A stretch of DNA of 64,000 bases from Hyphomicrobiales bacterium (GCA_900473805.1 UCMS01000004.1:124001-188000); one strand, 5' to 3'; numbered from the stretch's first letter, positions 17,972-27,684 are shown. Program-made: numbers and translations. Notes: generated by a model not told the origin, from the letters alone.

Positions 17972-20194
17972 TCAGGCGAGTTCGCCATCCATCAGGGCCG
18001 GGAACCAGCCTTCGTGGGCCTTCTTCAGGTCCTCGACGGCCACCGGCTTCGCATCACCAAGCACGACGTTCGAGCCACCGGTGCGGCCAATCCACGGGCA
18101 GAAGACGCCTGCCGCTTCGGCGCGGACCTGGACCTGATCGACATCGGCTTCCTTGACGGTCAGCACGTAACGGCCCTGGTCTTCGCCGTAGAAGACGGCG
18201 ACCGGATTGGCGTCGGTCAGGGCGTTGATGTGGGCGCCGATGCCCGAGGCCATGGCCATTTCCGCCACGGCCAGACCCAGACCGCCGGACGAGCAGTCAT
18301 GCACCGCGGTCGCCAGACCGTCTTCGATCAGGCCACGAACGAAGTCGCCGACCTTCTTTTCATGTTCGAGATCGACATGCGGTGCGGGACCATCGGTGCG
18401 GCCGTGGATGTCGCGCAGGTAGGCGGACTGGCCGAGATGCGTGCCCCAGCCGGACGGGGCGCCGACCAGCAGGATCGCTTCGCCCTGAGCGGCAAAGCGG
18501 ATGCGCGCCATCTTCTTCCAGTCCTTCATGAGGCCCACGCCGGCAATCGTCGGGGTCGGCAGGATGGCCTGGCCGTTGGTCTCGTTGTAGAGCGAGACGT
18601 TGCCCGAGACGATCGGGAAGTCGAGGGCCTTGCAGGCCTCGCCAATGCCTTTGATCGCAAAGACGAACTGGCCCATGATCTCGGGGCGCTCGGGATTGCC
18701 GAAGTTCAGGTTGTCGGTGGCGGCCAGCGGCAACGCGCCGGTCGCGGTGATGTTGCGCCAGCATTCGGCCACTGCCTGCTTGCCGCCTTCGAACGGGTCG
18801 GCCTCGACGTAGCGCGGGGTGACGTCGGAGGAGAAGGCAAGTGCCTTGGAGGCATGGCCCTCGACGCGGATCACGCCGGCATCGCCGCCCGGAAGCTGCA
18901 GCGAATTGCCCTGGATCAGCGTGTCATACTGTTCGTAGACCCAGCGGCGCGAGGAGTTGTTGGCTGAGCCGACGAGCTTCACGAGCGCGTCCGCGACGTC
19001 GCCAGCCGGAATGTCGTTCTCGGTCAGCGGGGCAGGGGTCTTCGGTTCGATCCACGGACGGTCGTATTCCGGAGCCTCGTCGCCGAGTTCCTTGATCGGC
19101 AGGTTCGCGACTTCCTCGCCCTGATGGATGACGCGGAAGCGCAGGTCGTCGGTCGTGTAGCCGACGATGGCGAAGTCGAGGCCCCATTTGACGAAAATCG
19201 CCTTGGCGACCTCTTCCTTGGAGGGCTCGAGCACCATGAGCATGCGCTCCTGGCTTTCCGACAGCATCATTTCATAGGCCGTCATCCGCTCTTCGCGCAC
19301 CGGCACCTTGTCGAGATGCAGCTCGATGCCGAGGTCGCCCTTGGCGCCCATTTCAACGGCCGAGCAGGTGAGGCCGGCAGCGCCCATGTCCTGGATGGCG
19401 ATGACGGCGCCGGTCTTCATCAGTTCGAGGCAGGCTTCGAGCAGGCATTTTTCGGTGAAGGGGTCGCCGACCTGCACCGTCGGACGCTTCTCTTCGATCG
19501 ACTCGTCGAATTCGGCCGATGCCATGGTCGCACCGCCGACGCCGTCGCGGCCGGTCTTGGCACCGAGATAGACGACCGGCAGGCCGACGCCCTTGGCTTC
19601 CGAGAGGAAGATGCCGTCCGCCTTGGCAAGGCCGGCTGCGAACGCGTTGACCAAAATATTGCCGTTGTAGCGGGCGTCGAATTCGACTTCACCGCCCACC
19701 GTCGGCACACCGAAGGAATTGCCGTAACCGCCGACACCGGCGACGACGCCAGCGACGAGATGCTTGGTCTTCGGATGATCAGGGGCGCCGAAGCGCAGCG
19801 CGTTCATCGCCGCGACCGGACGGGCGCCCATGGTAAAGACGTCGCGCAAAATACCGCCAACGCCGGTTGCCGCTCCCTGATAGGGCTCGATGTAGGACGG
19901 GTGGTTGTGGCTCTCCATCTTGAAGACGACGACATCGCCGTCATCGATGTCGACGACGCCGGCGTTTTCGCCCGGTCCCTGGATGACGCGCCGGCCCTTG
20001 GTCGGCAGCGTCTTCAGCCACTTCTTGGACGACTTGTAGGAGCAGTGCTCGTTCCACATCGCCGAGAAGATCCCGAGCTCGGTGAAGGTCGGCTCGCGTC
20101 CGATCAGGTTCAGGATGCGATCGTATTCGTCCGGCTTCAGGCCGTGGCTTGCGATCAGTTCTGCGGTGATGGGACGGGAGTTGGAAACGGTCAT
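17972..20194 (-). CDS. purL: Phosphoribosylformylglycinamidine synthase subunit II
   Basis: The 740-residue ATP-dependent synthetase subunit converts FGAR plus ammonia into FGAM, the fourth step of purine synthesis. It is the short PurL type that needs separate PurQ and PurS, and both are encoded 2.3-3.5 kb upstream on the same strand. Recognisable segments are [13 protein letters not shown] [37 protein letters not shown] (ATP and substrate binding) and the C-terminal [14 protein letters not shown]. The start ATG 20194 gives the usual N terminus; the frame is open to 20254. Separated from purQ by the MocR, DUF1127 and lipoprotein genes. Confidence 0.97.
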   Translation of the reverse strand: MTVSNSRPITAELIASHGLKPDEYDRILNLIGREPTFTELGIFSAMWNEHCSYKSSKKWLKTLPTKGRRVIQGPGENAGVVDIDDGDVVVFKMESHNHPSYIEPYQGAATGVGGILRDVFTMGARPVAAMNALRFGAPDHPKTKHLVAGVVAGVGGYGNSFGVPTVGGEVEFDARYNGNILVNAFAAGLAKADGIFLSEAKGVGLPVVYLGAKTGRDGVGGATMASAEFDESIEEKRPTVQVGDPFTEKCLLEACLELMKTGAVIAIQDMGAAGLTCSAVEMGAKGDLGIELHLDKVPVREERMTAYEMMLSESQERMLMVLEPSKEEVAKAIFVKWGLDFAIVGYTTDDLRFRVIHQGEEVANLPIKELGDEAPEYDRPWIEPKTPAPLTENDIPAGDVADALVKLVGSANNSSRRWVYEQYDTLIQGNSLQLPGGDAGVIRVEGHASKALAFSSDVTPRYVEADPFEGGKQAVAECWRNITATGALPLAATDNLNFGNPERPEIMGQFVFAIKGIGEACKALDFPIVSGNVSLYNETNGQAILPTPTIAGVGLMKDWKKMARIRFAAQGEAILLVGAPSGWGTHLGQSAYLRDIHGRTDGPAPHVDLEHEKKVGDFVRGLIEDGLATAVHDCSSGGLGLAVAEMAMASGIGAHINALTDANPVAVFYGEDQGRYVLTVKEADVDQVQVRAEAAGVFCPWIGRTGGSNVVLGDAKPVAVEDLKKAHEGWFPALMDGELA

Positions 20195-20341
20195 CTGGCT
20201 CTCAAGGCAATGGAGATCTGGGGGAGATCGGTTTCGAGGCAGGCTATAACCCAAGCCTGCGCCCGGCGCGACTGGAAAATGCGCCGAAGGCCCTGATTCA
20301 CGCGGCTTTCGTCGGCAGGCCTCGGAGCTTGCGACTGGCTG

Positions 20342-21760
20342 TCATACGAAGGCACTGGTGCCGAGCGGGCTCTGGTCCAGAACGCGGCGGACAGCGGCCA
20401 GGCCCTGGGTCGAAATCGCGCGATCACGTCCTTCACTGAAGCCGATGCGGACATGGTGGAAGGTGCGCGACGAGCGGGCCGGCTTGAATTCATCCTCGTC
20501 GTCGATGAGGATGTCTGCATCAAGCACGGCCTGCTTGAATGTGCCGGAGAGCCAGGGTTCTGGCAGTTTGAGCCAGACAAACGGCAGTCTGGGGTGAGAG
20601 CGGAACTCGTGGCCCTGAAAGAGCTGGCGCACCACAGCCTCGCGGGCTGCGATCTCGCTCAACACCTGGCTGCGGATCTCGGCCGCCGCGCCGGAAAGCA
20701 CCAGACGGGCCGAGACTTCCGCGAGCAGGAAAGGCAGGCCGCCGCTGACCATCTTCTGCGTCACGCGCACGCGCTGGCTCATGTGGGGCGGACAGGCGAC
20801 CCAACCGCCGCGCACGCCTGCCGCGACGGACTTCGACAATCCATTGAGGAGAAAGGTCCGGTCGGGGGCGAGTTCGGCGAGCAGCGGAATCCCATCGGCG
20901 ATCATGCCGCCGTACAGGTAGTCCTCGATCAGCCAGACATTGTATTTGCGGGCGATCGCGACGATGTCCTTGCGCCTCGACAGCGGCAGACAAGCCAGGG
21001 TCGGGTTCTGGCCGGACGACATGAGGAAGGCTGCCTTTGGGTGCTCGCGCGCGCAGACCCGCTCGAAGTCCTCGGGAAGGATGCCATCGGCATCCGACTC
21101 GACCAGTGCGATTTGCCGGCCCATCAGCATGGCGCTGCGAGATACCTGCGAATAGGTCAGGTGTTCGCAGACCACACGGTCTCCCGTCCCGGTCACGGCC
21201 GCGATGACAGCATTGATCCCCGCATGCACGCCCAATTGCGGCAGCACCTGTGTGGCGTCCGGTGACCAGCTGCCGTTTGAAAGCCAGCGCCTTCCTGCTT
21301 CCTGCCAGTCGGGAGAGAGTGTGCGGGTGTAGCTTGATATCTCGGACGGATGTTCAAGGGCGATCTCCGTCATGATGCGCCCGACGACGGCTGCCTGTCC
21401 CACGTCGATTGCCGCTGTCGTGTCGAAGCGGAGCTTCCCGGGTGGCGGTGTCATGGAGCGGGTACCGCCGTAATTGAGCGTAACCGGGTCACGCGGTCCC
21501 GCGGCGGGTCCGGTCGTGTCTGTCTGCACATATGTGCCGCGGCCGACCTCGCCGCTAACCAGACCTCTTTCCCGGAGGAGGGCGTATGCCCTCGAGATTG
21601 TCCCTATTGTCACCCCTACGTCATAGGCGAGATCCCGCTGCGGAGGTAATTTGGTACCCTGCGGCAGTGCCCCTGATTTAATTGCTCTTTCGGCATCATC
21701 CGCGATGCGCAGATATAGGGGGCCGTGACCGGTCGTGAGGGATGGAAGCCAGTTTGTCAT
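20342..21760 (-). CDS. MocR-type GntR regulator with aminotransferase domain
   Basis: The 472-residue cytosolic transcription factor combines an N-terminal GntR winged helix-turn-helix (residues about 15-80, with LPPQRDLAYDVGVTIGTISRAYALL) and a fold-type I aminotransferase domain. The PLP-binding lysine is in LNGLSKSVAAGVRGGW. MocR proteins sense PLP or amino-compounds and often regulate a divergent gene. Here the divergent gene encodes a DUF1127 protein, 86 bases away, and an inverted repeat sits only four bases upstream of the MocR start codon, which suggests autoregulation. The target pathway is not evident. Confidence 0.92.
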   Translation of the reverse strand: MTNWLPSLTTGHGPLYLRIADDAERAIKSGALPQGTKLPPQRDLAYDVGVTIGTISRAYALLRERGLVSGEVGRGTYVQTDTTGPAAGPRDPVTLNYGGTRSMTPPPGKLRFDTTAAIDVGQAAVVGRIMTEIALEHPSEISSYTRTLSPDWQEAGRRWLSNGSWSPDATQVLPQLGVHAGINAVIAAVTGTGDRVVCEHLTYSQVSRSAMLMGRQIALVESDADGILPEDFERVCAREHPKAAFLMSSGQNPTLACLPLSRRKDIVAIARKYNVWLIEDYLYGGMIADGIPLLAELAPDRTFLLNGLSKSVAAGVRGGWVACPPHMSQRVRVTQKMVSGGLPFLLAEVSARLVLSGAAAEIRSQVLSEIAAREAVVRQLFQGHEFRSHPRLPFVWLKLPEPWLSGTFKQAVLDADILIDDEDEFKPARSSRTFHHVRIGFSEGRDRAISTQGLAAVRRVLDQSPLGTSAFV

Positions 21761-21763
21761 GAG

Positions 21764-21782
21764 GACAATTCTCTATATTGTC
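21764..21782. promoter_or_regulatory. Candidate MocR operator GACAAT-N7-ATTGTC
   Basis: A perfect 6-base inverted repeat lies in the divergent intergenic region, immediately upstream of the MocR start codon. An ATTGTCACC element also recurs inside the MocR coding region near 21605. The position fits autorepression. Confidence 0.5.
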
Positions 21783-21846
21783 ACCGTAAAGGAGTCAATT
21801 CATACCTCACGTCGCAGGTATCTCTCAGTCTGCTTCGAGGTTTGTT

Positions 21847-22098
21847 ATGACAATCGATACAATTTCTTCGCCGGACACACAAGCATCGGAAAAGCGCCAG
21901 CTGCGCATGGCCTCTGCCTTTGGCGTCGCTGTTAGTCTTGTGGTCTCTTGGATGTGCCGCTCGCGGTCGAGACAGACCCTTGCGGAGTTGACGGATGATC
22001 AGTTGCGCGACATCGGGATCAGCGCGCACGAGGCGCGGCGGGAAGCGCGGCGCAGTGTGATGGTTCGGCTGGACGGGGCGGGTTTGCCGCCGCTTTGA
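21847..22098 (+). CDS. DUF1127 domain-containing small protein
   Basis: The 83-residue protein has a C-terminal DUF1127 (YjiS-like) module of about 45 residues: SRQTLAELTDDQLRDIGIS followed by HEARREARRSV. The N terminus has a moderately hydrophobic segment (ASAFGVAVSLVVSWMC). Short DUF1127 proteins in rhizobia and Agrobacterium are arginine-rich and have been linked to RNA binding and phosphate or carbon metabolism; this longer version has an N-terminal extension. It is divergent from the MocR gene and probably regulated by it. Its stop codon abuts the stop of the convergent lipoprotein gene. Confidence 0.85.
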   Translation: MTIDTISSPDTQASEKRQLRMASAFGVAVSLVVSWMCRSRSRQTLAELTDDQLRDIGISAHEARREARRSVMVRLDGAGLPPL

Positions 22099-22488
22099 TC
22101 AGCAGTCTTTCGAACCCTTGGCCCAACGGACGACATCGGCTCGAATGCGCGGCGCGAGCGCTTCACCCATCATCGGCCCAAAGGCATCGAGCCGCGCCGG
22201 CTTGCCTTCGGCTTGAACGACCAGCAGCGGCCGGATGTCGCTCGATCCCTTGCGGACGAGGAGGATGCGGGGACGGCCGGAGAAGGATGTGAGTTCCGGG
22301 GCCAGTGCATAGGACTTGAAGGCCGGATCGCCCGATTTGAACCAGCAGCGATTGGCCCCGACGGCCACCAGTTCCATCACGTCCAGGGCCGACTGACCGG
22401 AGGCCGGCCGCGGTGTCGGTGCATCTGGCTTGCAGGCGGAAAGCGCTGCAACTGCAATCATGGCGAGGGAAAATCTGAGGCGGCCCAT
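22099..22488 (-). CDS. Predicted lipoprotein, unknown function
   Basis: The 129-residue product has a signal peptide with a lipobox: MGRLRFSLAMIAVAALSAC, cleavage before Cys19. Proline-rich sequence follows, then a small domain with NRCWFKSGDPAFKSYALAPEL and RPRILLVRKGSSDIRPLLVV. A further Cys in NRCW and one at the C terminus (KDC) could form a disulfide in the periplasm. It should be anchored in a membrane facing the periplasm. I do not recognise a family with confidence. The gene is convergent with the DUF1127 gene. Confidence 0.75.
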   Translation of the reverse strand: MGRLRFSLAMIAVAALSACKPDAPTPRPASGQSALDVMELVAVGANRCWFKSGDPAFKSYALAPELTSFSGRPRILLVRKGSSDIRPLLVVQAEGKPARLDAFGPMMGEALAPRIRADVVRWAKGSKDC

Positions 22489-22530
22489 GGCGATCTTTCG
22501 GCTGTGTGCCGCCTCTCTACATTTTTAGGG

Positions 22531-22545
22531 TTAAGCGAAGCTTAC
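22531..22545. promoter_or_regulatory. Near-match to a CtrA box upstream of the lipoprotein gene
   Basis: TTAA-N7-TTAC, one base off the full TTAA-N7-TTAA pattern, lies 43 bases upstream of the lipoprotein start. Weak on its own; noted because better matches occur at 27685 and 44921. Confidence 0.25.
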
Positions 22546-22546
22546 C

Positions 22547-23218
22547 TTAGGCAGCGATGACGTCGAGCGCCGAGGCGAAGATACCGCGACCGTCGTTGCC
22601 ACCATGCGCGGCCTCGATCAAGTTTTCCGGATGCGGCATCATGCCAAGCACGTTGCCCTTGGCATTGATCACGCCGGCGATGTTGTTCATCGAGCCGTTC
22701 GGATTGGTGCCGTCCGCGTAACGGAAGACTATCTGGCCATTGCCTTCGATTGTTTTCAGGGTCTCGGCATCAGCAAAGTAGTTGCCATCGTGATGGGCGA
22801 CCGGGCATCGGATGATTTGGCCCTTGGCATAGGCGCGGGTGAAGTCCGTGTCGGCGTTGACGACCTCGAGCTTGATTTCCTTGCACACGAACTTGAGCGA
22901 CTGATTGCGCATCAGTGCGCCCGGTAGCATGCCGGCTTCGACGAGGATCTGAAAGCCGTTGCAGACGCCGATGACCTTCACGCCCTTCTCGGCCTTTTCC
23001 TTGATCGCCTGCATGACCGGCATGCGGGCGGCAATCGCACCGCAGCGCAGATAGTCCCCATAGGAAAAGCCACCGGGGATAACGATCAGGTCGACATCCG
23101 GGATCTCGGTTTCGGTCTGCCAGATCGTGACCGGGGCATTGCCGGAGATCTTGGTCAGCGCCGCGATCATGTCACGGTCACGGTTGAGGCCTGGGAGCTG
23201 GACGACGGCTGATTTCAT
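22547..23218 (-). CDS. purQ: Phosphoribosylformylglycinamidine synthase subunit I (glutaminase)
   Basis: The 223-residue class I glutamine amidotransferase supplies ammonia to PurL. The nucleophile Cys is in [21 protein letters not shown], and the His/Glu pair is near the C terminus ([15 protein letters not shown]). The start [14 protein letters not shown] is typical of alphaproteobacterial PurQ. Its ATG overlaps the stop of the upstream coiled-coil ORF by four bases, so translation of the two is coupled. Together with purS and purC it forms one leftward operon. Confidence 0.97.
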   Translation of the reverse strand: MKSAVVQLPGLNRDRDMIAALTKISGNAPVTIWQTETEIPDVDLIVIPGGFSYGDYLRCGAIAARMPVMQAIKEKAEKGVKVIGVCNGFQILVEAGMLPGALMRNQSLKFVCKEIKLEVVNADTDFTRAYAKGQIIRCPVAHHDGNYFADAETLKTIEGNGQIVFRYADGTNPNGSMNNIAGVINAKGNVLGMMPHPENLIEAAHGGNDGRGIFASALDVIAA

Positions 23219-23472
23219 GGCTGTGGCTCAAACCTTAGCTGGGCTTCTTGGAACTCGCGCAGTTCCAGACGATTTTCAATCCGATCCAGGCGTGTCTCGT
23301 GACGCGCCAACGTCGTATGGATGTTGTGAATGTCCTGATGCACGGAGACGAGCGTCCCGCGTATCGCGTTCATTTCGGAGCGCAACTCCCGCTGCCCCAG
23401 CTTGATGTCCGCAATATCTGCGTGAACTCGCTTCAGAAGCTCGAACATCAATTCGCTGTTGACCTCAGCCAT
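23215..23472 (-). CDS. Small predicted coiled-coil protein between purS and purQ
   Basis: The 85-residue protein is almost entirely helical with heptad-like spacing, e.g. [18 protein letters not shown] and [19 protein letters not shown], and it has no membrane segment or signal. It looks like a short coiled-coil oligomer. It lies inside the purC-purS-purQ operon, 19 bases after purS and overlapping purQ by four bases. This placement suggests constant co-expression with the FGAM synthase complex, perhaps as an assembly factor, but no function is known to me. Start ATG 23472 has GGAG upstream (GGAGATGCG). Confidence 0.8.
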   Translation of the reverse strand: MAEVNSELMFELLKRVHADIADIKLGQRELRSEMNAIRGTLVSVHQDIHNIHTTLARHETRLDRIENRLELREFQEAQLRFEPQP

Positions 23473-23491
23473 CGCGCATCTCCTACAACCC

Positions 23492-23734
23492 TCAGGCGAT
23501 GGAGATAGTATAGTTCTCGATGACCGTGTTGGCGAGGAGCTTTTCGCACATGGCCTTCAGCTCGGTCTCTGCCTTGGCCTTGTCGTCGCCGGCGAGTTCC
23601 AGATCGAAGACCTTGCCCTGGCGGACCTGGCCTACTCCGTCGAAGCCGAGTGCGCCGAGGGCGCCTTCGATGGCCTTGCCCTGGGGGTCGAGGACGCCGT
23701 TCTTCAGGGTGACGGTGACGCGTGCCTTGATCAC
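23492..23734 (-). CDS. purS: Phosphoribosylformylglycinamidine synthase subunit PurS
   Basis: The 80-residue structural subunit bridges PurL and PurQ in the FGAM synthase complex. The N terminus VIKARVTVTLKNGVLDPQGK, followed by ALGFDGVGQVRQGKVFDLEL, is characteristic. The true start is the GTG at 23734, with GGAGAG seven bases upstream; a longer open frame reaching 23980 overlaps purC in a different frame and is not PurS-like. It lies 17 bases after purC and 19 before the coiled-coil ORF. Confidence 0.95.
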   Translation of the reverse strand: MIKARVTVTLKNGVLDPQGKAIEGALGALGFDGVGQVRQGKVFDLELAGDDKAKAETELKAMCEKLLANTVIENYTISIA

Positions 23735-23751
23735 TTGTAGTCTCTCCAAAA

Positions 23752-24516
23752 TTACTTGACCAGAACCGGGCCCGTGCCGCGCAGGGGCTCGTTTTCGTTG
23801 ATGATGCCGAGGCGCTTGGCCACTTCCTGGTAGGCTTCCAGCAGCCCGCCCATATCGTGGCGGAAGCGGTCCTTGTCGAGCTTCTCGCGGGTTTCGATGT
23901 CCCAGAGGCGGCAGCTGTCCGGCGAAATCTCGTCGGCAAGGATGATGCGCATCATGTCGCCCTCGAACAGACGCCCGCATTCGATCTTGAAGTCGACGAG
24001 CTGAATGCCGATGCCGAGGAAAAGGCCTGACAGGAAGTCGTTCACACGAATGGCGAGGGCCATGATGTCATCGAGTTCGGCCGGATTGGCCCAACCGAAC
24101 GCCGTGATGTGCTCTTCGGAAACCATCGGATCGCCGAGAGCGTCCGATTTGTAGTAGAACTCTATGATCGACCGGGGAAGGACCACGCCTTCCTCAATGC
24201 CCAGGCGGGTCGAGAGCGAGCCGGCGGCGACATTGCGCACGACGATCTCGAGCGGAATGATCTCGACTTCCTTGATCAGCTGTTCGCGCATGTTCATGCG
24301 GCGGATGAAATGGGTGGGAATGCCGATCTTGTTCAGATGCGTGAAGACATATTCGGAGATGCGGTTGTTCAGAACGCCTTTTCCGTCGATGACTTCATGT
24401 TTCTTCTTGTTGAATGCGGTTGCATCATCCTTGAAGAACTGGATCAGCGTGCCCGGCTCCGGACCTTCATAGAGGATCTTTGCCTTGCCCTCGTAAACGC
24501 GGCGGCGACGGTTCAT
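23752..24516 (-). CDS. purC: Phosphoribosylaminoimidazole-succinocarboxamide synthase
   Basis: The 254-residue SAICAR synthetase couples CAIR to aspartate with ATP in purine biosynthesis. Family motifs are [11 protein letters not shown] near the N terminus, [19 protein letters not shown], and [10 protein letters not shown] followed by [13 protein letters not shown]. The length agrees with the alphaproteobacterial type (254). It is the first gene of the purC-purS-coiled-coil-purQ operon. The divergent gene, the ATPase zeta subunit, starts 243 bases away. Confidence 0.97.
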   Translation of the reverse strand: MNRRRRVYEGKAKILYEGPEPGTLIQFFKDDATAFNKKKHEVIDGKGVLNNRISEYVFTHLNKIGIPTHFIRRMNMREQLIKEVEIIPLEIVVRNVAAGSLSTRLGIEEGVVLPRSIIEFYYKSDALGDPMVSEEHITAFGWANPAELDDIMALAIRVNDFLSGLFLGIGIQLVDFKIECGRLFEGDMMRIILADEISPDSCRLWDIETREKLDKDRFRHDMGGLLEAYQEVAKRLGIINENEPLRGTGPVLVK

Positions 24517-24759
24517 GAGCGGATTTCTCTGTGGTTGGCATCCCGGCGCTATGAGCGCGGTTGCAGTGGATCGGTCTTTGAAGCGGTCCCTTAACGGAAA
24601 ACCTCGGTTTTCACAATGCGCAGTTCACCCCTTCCTGCCAAAACGTCGCGCCGTCGGAGTCTCCGTCGGAATCGCGGAACTTTGCATTGCACTTTGTACT
24701 CCCTTTTGATTAATGGGGAAACGTCACCGCACAACGACGGCACAATACGGGAGATTCAG

Positions 24760-25074
24760 ATGAGCGGCATGAGTGATCGCGAAAAGGCGTTCGAAAACAA
24801 GTTCGCACATGATCAGGAGCTTCGCTTCAAGGCGGAAGCGCGTCGCAACAAGCTGATCGGGCTCTGGGCCGCCGGCCTGCTCGGCAAGGCCGATGCGGAT
24901 GCCTACGCCAAGGAAGTGGTCGCTTCGGATTTCGAAGAAGCCGGTGACGAGGACGTCATCCGTAAGTTGAAGGCGGACCTTTCGGCTGGCGGCGTCTCGA
25001 TCACCGATGAAGAACTGCGTGGGAAGATGGTCGAGTTCCTGGGCCAGGCGATCGAACAGATCCAGAATTCCTGA
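24760..25074 (+). CDS. F1-ATPase inhibitor zeta subunit (DUF1476)
   Basis: The 104-residue soluble protein matches the alphaproteobacterial DUF1476 family. The hallmark pattern is seen: REKAFENKFAHDQELRFKAEARRNKLIGLWAA followed in parts by GKADADAYAKEVVASDFEEAGD and DEDVIRKLKADL. In Paracoccus the homologue is the zeta subunit, which inserts its N-terminal helix into F1 to stop ATP hydrolysis. Start ATG 24760 has GGGAGA upstream; a second in-frame ATG at 24769 is possible. The atp operon is not in this window. Confidence 0.93.
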   Translation: MSGMSDREKAFENKFAHDQELRFKAEARRNKLIGLWAAGLLGKADADAYAKEVVASDFEEAGDEDVIRKLKADLSAGGVSITDEELRGKMVEFLGQAIEQIQNS

Positions 25075-25100
25075 TCACCGGAAAAACCATCCGCATCTCG

Positions 25101-25138
25101 ATCCGCCCAGCCTAACCGGCTCGGGCGGATTTTCTTTG
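25101..25138 (+). terminator. Terminator of the ATPase zeta gene
   Basis: The stem ATCCGCCC-AGCC / GGCT-C-GGGCGGAT with loop TAACC is followed by TTTTCTTTG. It overlaps the last codons of the convergent GGDEF-EAL gene. Confidence 0.8.
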
Positions 25139-27667
25139 TTCCATCAGCCGCAGCGTCGTGCGTTCGAAATCGCTCGGCCTGGCAAGGCCATACCCCTGCA
25201 AGACGTCGCAGCCGAGACGTTTGAGGATGCGGGCGTGCTCCTCGGTTTCAACACCCTCGGCAACCACCTTGATCTTGAGCGAGCGGGCGATCTGGATGAT
25301 CGACATCACCAGAACGCGCTGCTCTTGGCTTTCGGGCAGGTGCTCAATCAACTGGCGATCGATCTTCAGGGTGCCCGGTTTCAGATTGAGCAAGCCGACT
25401 ATTGACGCGTGGCCGGTGCCGAAATCATCGATCTCGATGCCGATTGAAAGACGGCGGAGCGTTTCGAGATTGGCGCGGACCACTTCGTCCTGGCGATCGA
25501 GGAAGACGCTTTCGAGAAGTTCGAACGATACCTTACCCGGCTTGATATCGAGTTTTGCCAGGCCTTGCGCGAGGTCGGGGTCATTCAACCGCCGGGCGGA
25601 AACATTCACGGAAATCTTGGGCACATCAAGGCCAAGGTTCTTCCAGCGTGCGACATCGGCGAGTGCCTTCTCCAGAATGATGCGGTCGACTTGGCCGATC
25701 ACGCCGCAGTCTTCGGCAACCGCCAGAAAGCGGTCCGGTCCGAGAAGACCGTGCTCGGGATGTTGCCAACGTGCGAGGCATTCCGCGCCGGTGATCTCGC
25801 GCGTGCGAGCGTCGAATTGCAGCTGGTAAAACGGAATGATCTCGTCCCGCTCCAGGCCGCGCAGAAGCTCGTCAGACAGCTTGTGCGCATCGACCAGCAT
25901 GCTGCGGCTTGCCGGCTTGTAGAACTCGTAGCGGTTCCGCCCGAGGTTCTTCGCATTGTAGAGGGCGATGTCCGCATTCTGCAGGAGCTGGCGGGGATCC
26001 ACCAAACGGTCGGTCGAATGTGCGATGCCGATGCTGGCGCCGAATCGGCATTCGTGGCCGTTAAACCAGATCGGCTGGCGCATGCTGTCGATGATGCGTG
26101 TTGCAATATCGGATAGCACCGCAGGCGTGCCGGTGTCGGCGACGAGGAGGACAAATTCATCACCGCCGATGCGGGCAGCAAAGTCGTCCGGGCGGATGCT
26201 GTCCTTAAGAATGTGGGCCGCATGCTTCAGCATGGCGTCGCCTGCGCTGTGACCCAGCGTGTCGTTGATCTGTTTGAACCGATCGAGATCGATATGCAGA
26301 ATAGCGATGCCTTGCTTGTCGCTTTCGTTCGTGGAGCGCCAGGCATCGATCCGTTGCTCGAGAAAGCGGCGGTTCGGCAGGCCGGTCAGGTAGTCGTGCA
26401 GAGCGGAGTGTTCGGCGGCCAGGCGCGTCCGCTCAAGCTCTTCGTTCCGCGCTTCGGCCAGAGTTTTCTGGCGTTCCAGCTCTTCGCGCAAGCGCCTGTC
26501 TTCGGTCACATCCCAGTTGACGCCGATCATCTTCAGGCGTCCGTCGTGATCTACATAGGGAAGGCTGTTGGCGCGAATGTAGCGGATGCCGCCATCACGG
26601 GCGATGATGCGATAGTCGTCGGTGAACGGTTCGCGCAGTTCAATTCGTCGGTTGACATTGGCCAGGACACGATCGCGGTCGTCTGGATGCAGCTTCTGCT
26701 CCCAGAACTCCCCGATCCTGATTTCGTCGGGTTTGTCGGCTTCGAAGATCCGACGCATTGCATCATCCCAGACGCTGACGCCGGCTTCGAAATCCGTCTC
26801 GAACACGCCGATCCGCGAAATGTCGAGCGCCAGTCGAAGACGCCGCGACAGACCCTCCTGCCACTCCTCCTGGGCTTTGCGGGCGGTCACATCGGTGTCC
26901 GTGCCGGTGATCCGCACGGCGCGACCATGATCGTCCGTTTCTATGGAGGCGCCGCGGCATTCGATCCAGATATAGTGACCGTCCTTATGACGTTCACGAT
27001 ACTGGAAAGTCAGGTAACCGGGATCGCCAGAATTCTGCCGCTCGATGCAATGGAGAACATGCTCTCTGTCATGCGGGTGAACCCATTCCAGCCATGCCTC
27101 TGTGGTCGGGGGGATGGGATCGTCAGGTCCGAGGCCGCGGATACGGCGCCAGATCTCCGAATAATAATAGTCGCCGTTCATCCGCTGATCCCAGACGCCG
27201 GACGCGGACGAGACGAGAGCAAGGTTCCAACGGCTCTCCCTGATGGCGAGGTCCGCCATTTCGCTCTTCAAGCGCGTGATGTCTGCGAGTTGCACCAGGA
27301 CCGTGTCATCGGTGGCTGTGTCTGTCGCGTGAGAGAGTGAGGCGATGAAATGGCGTGTCGTGGTCCCGCAGGACAGTCGAAGTTCGACCTGCGACGTCTC
27401 ACCGGCTAACCGAAGTCTCTCAACGGCTGCGTTGAGAGCGGTGGCGTCATTGGCATCGAGGCAGGTGGCGATCCACCCGGCTTCACTCCCGGTGTCCCCG
27501 AATAGGTCGTTGAATGTTAAATTACAGTCGAGGATCATGCCCTTGGTGTCGAGCAAAGCCGAGGGCCAGGGAAGGTTCGACAGGGCCAGGCTACGCTTGA
27601 CGGCGGGGTGTGCAGGGGCTGCAGCGTTGTTGGACAAGATCGTACTCTGGACACGGGAGCTGCCCAA
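25112..27667 (-). CDS. Triple-PAS GGDEF-EAL cyclic di-GMP protein
   Basis: The 851-residue cytosolic signalling protein has no membrane segment. Its order is PAS (about 30-130), PAS_3 (145-265, with WEWVHPHDREHVL-like LEWVHPHDREHV), PAS_3 (275-395, with KLHPDDRDRV and GVNWDVTEDRR), GGDEF (415-575) and EAL (590-840). The synthase motif GGDEF is intact at 501-505, with an inhibitory I-site RxxD at 492-495. In the phosphodiesterase half the signature reads ECL (629-631) instead of EAL, but the metal and catalytic residues (E629, N688, E716 region, D747/D748, K768, E804, Q824) are kept. So both activities are possible. The start is probably TTG 27667 behind GGCGGA. A CtrA-like box lies upstream. 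Confidence 0.93.
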   Translation of the reverse strand: MGSSRVQSTILSNNAAAPAHPAVKRSLALSNLPWPSALLDTKGMILDCNLTFNDLFGDTGSEAGWIATCLDANDATALNAAVERLRLAGETSQVELRLSCGTTTRHFIASLSHATDTATDDTVLVQLADITRLKSEMADLAIRESRWNLALVSSASGVWDQRMNGDYYYSEIWRRIRGLGPDDPIPPTTEAWLEWVHPHDREHVLHCIERQNSGDPGYLTFQYRERHKDGHYIWIECRGASIETDDHGRAVRITGTDTDVTARKAQEEWQEGLSRRLRLALDISRIGVFETDFEAGVSVWDDAMRRIFEADKPDEIRIGEFWEQKLHPDDRDRVLANVNRRIELREPFTDDYRIIARDGGIRYIRANSLPYVDHDGRLKMIGVNWDVTEDRRLREELERQKTLAEARNEELERTRLAAEHSALHDYLTGLPNRRFLEQRIDAWRSTNESDKQGIAILHIDLDRFKQINDTLGHSAGDAMLKHAAHILKDSIRPDDFAARIGGDEFVLLVADTGTPAVLSDIATRIIDSMRQPIWFNGHECRFGASIGIAHSTDRLVDPRQLLQNADIALYNAKNLGRNRYEFYKPASRSMLVDAHKLSDELLRGLERDEIIPFYQLQFDARTREITGAECLARWQHPEHGLLGPDRFLAVAEDCGVIGQVDRIILEKALADVARWKNLGLDVPKISVNVSARRLNDPDLAQGLAKLDIKPGKVSFELLESVFLDRQDEVVRANLETLRRLSIGIEIDDFGTGHASIVGLLNLKPGTLKIDRQLIEHLPESQEQRVLVMSIIQIARSLKIKVVAEGVETEEHARILKRLGCDVLQGYGLARPSDFERTTLRLMEQRKSARAG

Positions 27668-27684
27668 ATCTTAGTCCGCCCGGC

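Noticed and set aside
17921..20296. Two long plus-strand frames opposite purL
   Set aside because: Shadows of a well-conserved housekeeping gene.
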